A stretch of DNA of 10,103 nt, taken from assembly GCA_051658525.1 (NCBI GenBank), contig JBOFMT010000039.1, forward strand, positions 1 through 10,103, read 5' to 3'. The notes under the pieces are model-generated. The model was not told the origin of the DNA. It saw only the letters and a program-made list of their open reading frames with translations, and ran no database searches. This DNA is from JBOFMT01 sp051658525 (lineage in GTDB: Bacteria; Bacillota_I; Bacilli_A; Erysipelotrichales; Erysipelotrichaceae). The first letter of the stretch is position 1, and each line of letters opens with the position of its first letter. Made by a program: the position numbers and the translations under genes. Positions 5,621-10,103 of the stretch are shown one piece after another.

Positions 5621-7874
5621 AGATTACTTTATGAAGTTGTGCTAAAACATTTTGGGTAATGTCACGCATTTGTGTGTCTGATTCTTTTTGGAAACGTAAT
5701 ACAAAATTACGAACACCTAGTTCAAGTAATGTTGACAATTCCTGACGACGATCATGTACCTTAGTAGATGCAATATGCATCATACAATCATCATCACCTT
5801 GCAACAGGAAAGAGGCCCCATGGATATCTTCTAAGTGATAAGTACGATTTTGCTTACACAATACACAATTGTGCTTATCATCATCGCGTAATACCGTGTT
5901 GATTGGACAATATTCCATAATCATTAATTCTGGATAATCATATAATACGATACCAACATTAGCACCTACTTGCTTTTGCATCATTTGACTTATTTGCGCC
6001 AAGTCGCATTCTTTCGATAAGATAACGAGTGGCATTCCTTCTCGATGTAACATGGATAAGCTATGTGCATTGGTCACATTGAAGGAGTAATCAGCAACAC
6101 TTCCACCATGCAACAACCCTCCAACTTCTCCAACGACCGCTTGTCCTGCTGTTTCATAAGCTCTTTTTTGAACTCTAGTCTCTTGAAAATGCACACGAGA
6201 ATCCAATTTTAAATCTTCATAGAGGGTGCGATTACTTACCCAGAAACATACATCAAAGTCTTTTAAAGCTTCGTACACTGCTAATGTTGTCACTTCAATG
6301 ATTACCGTTTCACTTTGTACTTGCTCCGGTGTGGTTAGTTGTTGAAGGTTTGGGATTAGAACGTTTCGTTGTAACCGCAGTTGTGTCAAAGACTCTACTG
6401 CATCACGACGCAATTCATTTAATAGTTTAATGGAAATAAAACAACTATCATCTCCTAGAATTTTCGTTTCTTTACTAACAAACGTAGTCGCTCCAAGTTT
6501 TTCAAGTTGTGCTTGAATCCGCTCGCGATCCATCGGTTGTTTTTGACTGGCTTCAATCACCCAATCACTTTGTACAAACGCTTCATTTCCATCCTGATCA
6601 CGTAGCGTCAACATTGCTGGACACCCAAGATAAAACTGTGCTTCCATCGTTATTTCAACTTTGCGTTCTTCACGAAGATAGGCAGCACTTAATTGTTTTA
6701 ACTGCTGTACATCACTCGTTTTTACAATGCGTGCATTCCGTTCTACAAAACTTTTATTATCTAGTTCGATTACTTCATTCGCATGAGCTGCATTAACAAG
6801 CAACCCATTTTGATACATGCGATTTACCGTAAAACCTTCATCGTTTTTTTGAATGATGCGAATCCCATCCCCTTGACGTAACGTATCATGTAACAAAATC
6901 GTAATTTTATCTTTTGTCACTTTCGTAACTACACCAATATCAACTCCCATGTGATTTGGTCGATGAAAGTTCATTAAATTACTTCCCATAGCACCAAACA
7001 AATGTCCAGCAGTGAAATCACGATTAAAGATTTTCTTTAAATCTTTGATATCGTCTTGGTAGGCTTGATAGGTTGTATTTGCATAATAAGCATCGATTGC
7101 TTTGCGATACATTGATACGACTTGGGCAACATATTCTGGACGTTTCATGCGACCTTCCAATTTAAAAGAATGGATTCCTGCCTCAATTAGCGTTGGAACT
7201 TGGGCAATTGAATTTAAATCTTTTGGTGAGAGTAAATACTGGTCATTCGCAATCACCTTGTCATTTTCTTTTAATCGATATAACATCCGACAATGTTGTG
7301 CACATTCTCCCTTATTCCCACTTCTACCTTTTAAATAGGAAGACATCAAACATTGACCAGAGTAGGATACGCATAAAGCACCTTGAACAAACACTTCCAA
7401 ATCAATCCCCACCTGCGCGAATTGTCTGATTTTTTCCACAGTACATTCCCGTGCAACAACCGCTCGTTGGATACCTCTGTGTTTTAAATAGGTAAACCCT
7501 TCTAAATTATGTATGTGCATTTGGGTGGAAGCATGTAACTCCAAATCTGGGTAACGATGTTGTAACACATCCATTAGTCCGATATCTTGGACAATAATCG
7601 CATCTACATGGAGAGCAACCAAATCATCAACATACGCTAAAACATCATCAAACTCCGTATCGTAAATCAACGTATTTACCGTAATATAAATTTTAACACC
7701 ATAGGTGTGTGCATAGGTTATCGCCTCTTTTAATCCAGCGTGATCAAAATTTTTCGCAAATGCTCTAGCTCCAAAACGAGAACCTGCCATATAAATTGCA
7801 TCTGCACCATTTTGTACTGCAGCAACCAAGGCTTCATAACTACCCGCAGGTGCTAGTAATTCAACTTTCTTCAT
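5619..7874 (-). CDS. U32-family protein with DUF3656-like region (RlhA/TrhP-like RNA hydroxylation family)
   Basis: A 751-residue protein. The N-terminal U32 domain starts ELLAPAGSYEALVAAVQNGADAIY and includes the family block around 164-200. Its four cysteines C168, C175, C191 and C195 are the set known to hold an iron-sulfur cluster. FKLEGRMKRPEYV follows near 240, then a central DUF3656-type region. The C-terminal part repeats a U32-like look and holds a second cysteine group (EYCPIN at C656, then C670 and C673 in NCVLC). The family was named as collagenase-like peptidases, but characterised members (E. coli RlhA, TrhP) make 5-hydroxycytidine in 23S rRNA or hydroxyuridine at tRNA position 34 using prephenate. 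The U32-plus-DUF3656 layout and length fit RlhA better than TrhP, but rRNA versus tRNA cannot be settled here. AAAGGA precedes the ATG, six bases after the exporter stop, so it is in one operon with the exporter genes. Confidence 0.85.
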   Translation of the reverse strand: MKKVELLAPAGSYEALVAAVQNGADAIYMAGSRFGARAFAKNFDHAGLKEAITYAHTYGVKIYITVNTLIYDTEFDDVLAYVDDLVALHVDAIIVQDIGLMDVLQHRYPDLELHASTQMHIHNLEGFTYLKHRGIQRAVVARECTVEKIRQFAQVGIDLEVFVQGALCVSYSGQCLMSSYLKGRSGNKGECAQHCRMLYRLKENDKVIANDQYLLSPKDLNSIAQVPTLIEAGIHSFKLEGRMKRPEYVAQVVSMYRKAIDAYYANTTYQAYQDDIKDLKKIFNRDFTAGHLFGAMGSNLMNFHRPNHMGVDIGVVTKVTKDKITILLHDTLRQGDGIRIIQKNDEGFTVNRMYQNGLLVNAAHANEVIELDNKSFVERNARIVKTSDVQQLKQLSAAYLREERKVEITMEAQFYLGCPAMLTLRDQDGNEAFVQSDWVIEASQKQPMDRERIQAQLEKLGATTFVSKETKILGDDSCFISIKLLNELRRDAVESLTQLRLQRNVLIPNLQQLTTPEQVQSETVIIEVTTLAVYEALKDFDVCFWVSNRTLYEDLKLDSRVHFQETRVQKRAYETAGQAVVGEVGGLLHGGSVADYSFNVTNAHSLSMLHREGMPLVILSKECDLAQISQMMQKQVGANVGIVLYDYPELMIMEYCPINTVLRDDDKHNCVLCKQNRTYHLEDIHGASFLLQGDDDCMMHIASTKVHDRRQELSTLLELGVRNFVLRFQKESDTQMRDITQNVLAQLHKVI

Positions 7875-7880
7875 AATCGA

Positions 7881-8306
7881 TTATCCTTTTCTACACAATA
7901 ATAAGCGTGTTACACTTGAAACAATAATGATAGCCATAGCAATCGCTCCTGCATAAGCCAATGCTTGAAATCCCAATTCTAATGCTAGGCTTCCATTTCC
8001 ATTAACAACTTCCAACATCGTATAATACATCGTTCCACCTGGCACAAGCGGGATAATCCCACAAACCACAAAGGTCGTAACGGGTGTACGATATCGACGT
8101 GCTAAAACTTCAGAGCATATACTAACACAGACAGCTGCGAAAAATAAAGCCATAAACTCACTACTTGGGTAGTGTAAGATAAGATAATATACCGCACCCC
8201 CAAGCATCCCACAAACGCCACCAAAAAATAAATGGGAACGATCGATATTAAATGCTATTCCAAATCCTACACTTGCAAGAAAGGATCCAATCAATGTAAT
8301 CATCAT
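7881..8306 (-). CDS. ThrE/YjjB-type exporter small subunit (DUF3815)
   Basis: A 141-residue integral membrane protein with four to five hydrophobic spans and the family block GIIPLVPGGTMYY. It equals the C-terminal half of ThrE, the threonine/serine exporter of Corynebacterium, and E. coli YjjB, which works with YjjP in succinate export. The start at 8306 forms an ATGATGA overlap with the stop of the upstream gene and has GGAGG 9 bases before it. A longer frame from 8336 would begin inside the upstream gene and lacks a site. It should form a complex with the product of that upstream gene. The substrate (amino acid or dicarboxylate) cannot be read from sequence. Confidence 0.87.
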   Translation of the reverse strand: MMITLIGSFLASVGFGIAFNIDRSHLFFGGVCGMLGGAVYYLILHYPSSEFMALFFAAVCVSICSEVLARRYRTPVTTFVVCGIIPLVPGGTMYYTMLEVVNGNGSLALELGFQALAYAGAIAMAIIIVSSVTRLLLCRKG

Positions 8307-9073
8307 AGAAACAATCCTCCAATAAATCCATTCCACAACGTAAAGGCAAATCCACTACCAACTGCAATGGATAAAGCAATCAAAAACGCTTCCGTAAACC
8401 GCGTTAATCCACTAACCAAGTCACCAGCAACATAATCACGAATTGCATTGGTAATGGCAAGCCCTGGTACCAATAACATAATCGTTGAGATAATCACAAT
8501 ATTATATAAGTCTAAAAATCCTACTGTATAAAGGGATAGACTGCACAAGGCGACAAATCCTGCACCGAGACCATTAATAAAGAAGGAGTTGATTTTATAA
8601 CTACTAAACAACAACATAAAGCAACGTAATAAAATACCCAACACAAAAGCAATGCACCATTCCTTCACATCCCCTTGAAAGAACATTGCAAACCCAGCTG
8701 CAGAAATACCAGAGAATAAGACCAACAACCAGGTTGGATATTTTGGCATAATTGCGATACGTTCTAATTCTGAATGCAACAAATCCAAGTCAGCGTTACG
8801 CTCAATATTACGTGATAAATCATTGATCAAATCAATTTTGTGTAGATCGATATTTCGGTTTCGAATTCGTAATACCTTGGTAAAGGTCTCTCCTTCATAC
8901 TCAAAGGAAAACATAATACCCGTCGTGGTTACAAAGGAATTGGCATTGGTTACTTTAAAACTGTGCGCAATTCGTTCCATCGTTTCTTCGACCCGATAGG
9001 TTTCTGCGCCACTCTCTAACAATATTTGGCCAGCATAACAAACTGTTTTTAATAATGCATAGGTCTTTACCAT
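8303..9073 (-). CDS. ThrE/YjjP-type exporter large subunit (DUF1212)
   Basis: A 256-residue protein. A soluble N-terminal region holds the family motif GAETYRVEETM (22-32), followed by about five membrane spans from roughly residue 118. Conserved blocks include LVPGLAITNAIRDYVAGDL and SGLTRFTEAF in the C-terminal third. In Corynebacterium ThrE this part is fused to the DUF3815 half; here, as in YjjP/YjjB, the two are separate genes with a 4-base overlap. The start at 9073 has AGGAGG 7-8 bases before it; an upstream in-frame ATG at 9094 precedes that site and has none of its own. It is the first gene of the exporter-U32 operon, just downstream of the tRNA terminator. Confidence 0.88.
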   Translation of the reverse strand: MVKTYALLKTVCYAGQILLESGAETYRVEETMERIAHSFKVTNANSFVTTTGIMFSFEYEGETFTKVLRIRNRNIDLHKIDLINDLSRNIERNADLDLLHSELERIAIMPKYPTWLLVLFSGISAAGFAMFFQGDVKEWCIAFVLGILLRCFMLLFSSYKINSFFINGLGAGFVALCSLSLYTVGFLDLYNIVIISTIMLLVPGLAITNAIRDYVAGDLVSGLTRFTEAFLIALSIAVGSGFAFTLWNGFIGGLFL

Positions 9074-9111
9074 TCCGCATCCTCCTGTATTCATTCTATT
9101 TTCTATTCTTA

Positions 9112-9117
9112 AGTATA
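9112..9117 (-). promoter_or_regulatory. Candidate -10 for the exporter-U32 operon
   Basis: TATACT lies 38 bases before the exporter start codon and about 15 bases past the T-tract of the tRNA terminator. No good -35 is visible: the 17-base spacing lands in the terminator's T-run. The operon must either start here or live on read-through from the tRNA operon. Confidence 0.35.
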
Positions 9118-9132
9118 CCTTATTTTAGACAT

Positions 9133-9157
9133 AAAAAAAACAGCCCATTTGGACTGT
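9133..9157 (-). terminator. Terminator of the tRNA operon
   Basis: A 7-bp stem with one G-U pair (9151-9157 with 9140-9146) and a 4-base loop is followed leftward by eight T. It stands 11 bases after the CCA end of tRNA-Ala. Confidence 0.87.
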
Positions 9158-9168
9158 ATCTTTAAATT

Positions 9169-9244
9169 TGGTGGAGCTTAACGGGATCGAACCGTTGACC
9201 CCCTGCGTGCAAGGCAGGTGCTCTCCCAGCTGAGCTAAAACCCC
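9169..9244 (-). tRNA. tRNA-Ala (anticodon UGC)
   Basis: A 76-base tRNA with full cloverleaf and encoded CCA. The acceptor stem is GGGGTTT/AAGCTCC and contains the G3-U70 pair that alanyl-tRNA synthetase recognises. The anticodon loop is CTTGCAC. It is the last gene of the Asn-Glu-Ala operon. Confidence 0.97.
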
Positions 9245-9246
9245 AC

Positions 9247-9268
9247 AACTAAGGCATAACCTTTAGTT
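9247..9268. repeat. Small hairpin in the Glu-Ala tRNA spacer
   Basis: AACTAAGG and CCTTTAGTT can pair as eight base pairs with one bulged base. The hairpin sits two bases before the 5' end of tRNA-Ala in the precursor RNA. There is no T-tract, so it is not a terminator; a role in precursor processing is possible but unproven. Confidence 0.35.
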
Positions 9269-9287
9269 AACACTAAGATAAAATAAA

Positions 9288-9363
9288 TGGTGACTCGTAC
9301 GGGGTTCGAACCCGTGAATGCTTGCGTGAAAGGCAAGTGAGTTAACCGTTTCTCCAACGAGCC
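9288..9363 (-). tRNA. tRNA-Glu (anticodon UUC)
   Basis: A 76-base tRNA with encoded CCA. The acceptor stem GGCTCGT/ACGAGTC has one G-U pair, the anticodon loop is CTTTCAC, and the T-arm is ACGGG TTCGAAC CCCGT. Its 5' end is four bases from the CCA of tRNA-Asn. Confidence 0.97.
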
Positions 9364-9367
9364 ATAA

Positions 9368-9443
9368 TGGCGCCTAAAACAGGACTCGAACCTGTGACCG
9401 TTCGGTTAACAGCCGAATGCTCTACCTACTGAGCTATTTAGGC
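9368..9443 (-). tRNA. tRNA-Asn (anticodon GUU)
   Basis: A 76-base tRNA with encoded CCA. The perfect acceptor stem is GCCTAAA/TTTAGGC, the discriminator base is G73, and the anticodon loop is CTGTTAA. It is the first gene of the operon, starting only about 13 bases after the inferred transcription start. Confidence 0.97.
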
Positions 9444-9462
9444 ATTTCCTTAGTGCTCATAT

Positions 9463-9491
9463 ATAATACCATAGCATAATATACTTTGCAA
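9463..9491 (-). promoter_or_regulatory. Promoter of the tRNA Asn-Glu-Ala operon
   Basis: The -35 is TTGCAA (9486-9491) and the -10 is TATTAT (9463-9468), with an exact 17-base spacer. An almost pure A/T stretch (9492-9521) upstream looks like a strong UP element. The -10 and downstream bases (9445-9470) match the rRNA-type promoter at 49-74 at 23 of 26 positions. Confidence 0.85.
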
Positions 9492-9521
9492 TACTTTTTT
9501 ATATTTTTTTTTACTTTTTTT

Positions 9522-9883
9522 CACTCGGGGGTTAATTGAAAAAGTAAATTCCGGTCTCTTCTCATTCATACCTGCATTTACCTTCGCAAACACTAGCACA
9601 ATCTAACGTTACATAAGCACTGGTATTTTTCCTGATACAATCTAGGAACCCAACAGTTCGATGCGATTTTCAAAACACACTTTAATTCAATAGAACTGTT
9701 GAGCAATAGAAAGCTAGAAACTGTCGTCTGAAAGCGATCGCTATCGAGTGACGTCTGAATATGAGGAATCACTATCTAGCACTAGTTTGTTCCCTGGCAA
9801 GCTCAAACATTTTAACCATCTACGACTTTAATCGTATGACCCCATCATCAACTGATTGACATCTCAACAATAGTTCAAGAATA
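9522..9883. other. Gene-free stretch, probably decayed DNA
   Basis: No reading frame with a start, ribosome binding site and plausible protein composition was found on either strand, and stops are frequent in all six frames. A 9-bp inverted repeat (CAACAGTTC at 9651-9659, GAACTGTTG at 9693-9701) with a 33-base centre and a GCGATCGC palindrome near 9737-9744 are the only structures noted. It is the 3' flank of the group II intron end, so it may be the remains of the intron's host sequence. Confidence 0.5.
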
Positions 9884-10103
9884 ATCAAGTAGGAGAAAAT
9901 TAATTAATTTAATCTTCGTCCTCTCACACTACCGTGCGTACGATTCCGTACACAGCGGTTTAGTAAACACCTATTCCGTTATATTCTTTATACAGGCTCG
10001 CCATTGTTAGGTAGCCTGCTTTTTCTATATAAGCATTTTTCAATGTGTTGGTCAAAATCCAGGACCTTACTGTTCGCATATACCCTTTTCTTGTATTTGC
10101 CCA
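9884..10103 (-). mobile_element. 3' end of a group II intron (domains V-VI and maturase tail)
   Basis: Reading leftward: the C-terminus of an intron-encoded reverse transcriptase/maturase, then domain V (9928-9959), domain VI (9895-9917, a 9-bp A/T stem) and a terminal CTCCTACTTGAT like the branch-point end of many bacterial introns. Domain V shows 8-bp lower and 5-bp upper stems, a GAAT loop and the expected two-base bulge (9936-9937). The catalytic triad reads CGC, but its first base faces A instead of G. The 3' boundary near 9884 is inferred. The rest of the intron is beyond the right edge. Confidence 0.78.
9960..10103 (-). CDS. ltrA: Group II intron reverse transcriptase/maturase, C-terminal fragment
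   Basis: The last 47 residues of a longer frame that enters from the right edge: WANTRKGYMRTVRSWILTN (1-19), ending YNGIGVY and TAA. The opening block is the typical C-terminal region of intron-encoded proteins, which splice their own intron and copy it into new DNA sites. The stop codon abuts domain V, the usual position for a frame looped out of domain IV. Only the tail is visible, so activity cannot be judged. Confidence 0.8.
   Translation of the reverse strand, partial: WANTRKGYMRTVRSWILTNTLKNAYIEKAGYLTMASLYKEYNGIGVY

Noticed and set aside
6509..6796. Rightward open frame inside the U32 gene
   Set aside because: It is antisense to a conserved gene and has no independent signals; same for the frames at 7102-7429.
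9247..9268. Hairpin between tRNA-Glu and tRNA-Ala as a terminator
   Set aside because: No T-tract follows; the next bases are the tRNA-Ala acceptor stem.
9570..9670. Leftward open stretch with a Cys-rich end (ASVCEGKCRYE)
   Set aside because: There is no start codon with a ribosome binding site, it is short, and I recognise no family; chance frames of this size are expected.

Overview
The window looks like chromosomal DNA of a low-GC Gram-positive bacterium (Bacillota). Support comes from strong AGGAGG-type ribosome binding sites, sigma-A-type promoters, frequent hairpin-plus-T terminators, a CcpA-type cre box, encoded CCA ends on the tRNAs, and close matches to Bacillus-type proteins (YgaC/Ntdp, YutG). 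TGA is a normal stop here and Trp is TGG, so this is not Mycoplasma. An Erysipelotrichia-like lineage is my guess from overall flavour, not something the sequence proves.

Layout from left to right. Bases 1-130 hold the promoter and leader of a stable-RNA (almost certainly rRNA) operon that runs leftward out of the window. Then come ntdp/YgaC (-) and a divergent free-methionine-(R)-sulfoxide reductase (+). A two-way terminator separates the latter from a leftward pair: a YutG/PgpA-type protein and an AAC(3)-fold protein, whose stop and start codons share a base. Next is a leftward unit made of a 35-codon small ORF that ends inside a terminator, an ankyrin-repeat protein, and a second, divergent EF-G (EF-G-2 type). 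To its right lies a leftward operon: two halves of a ThrE/YjjP-YjjB exporter, then a large U32-family protein with a DUF3656-like region. At 9169-9443 is a leftward tRNA operon (Asn-Glu-Ala) with a strong promoter. The right edge carries about 390 bp with no credible gene, then the 3' end of a group II intron (maturase C-terminus, domains V and VI).

Most genes are housekeeping. The most unusual part is 5398-5577. There is a candidate promoter overlapped by a cre-like box, then a small ORF whose last codons form a factor-independent terminator. The ankyrin gene's ribosome binding site follows after only about 20 bp, so any transcript of ank and the EF-G-like gene that starts upstream must pass the hairpin. 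This is the geometry of translation-coupled attenuation, here in front of a translational GTPase.

A second theme is that the rRNA-type promoter at the left edge and the tRNA promoter at 9445-9491 share a near-identical block from the -10 region through the initial transcribed bases (23 of 26 positions). This suggests a common stable-RNA control element. No CRISPR array, integrase, attachment site or replication origin was seen.
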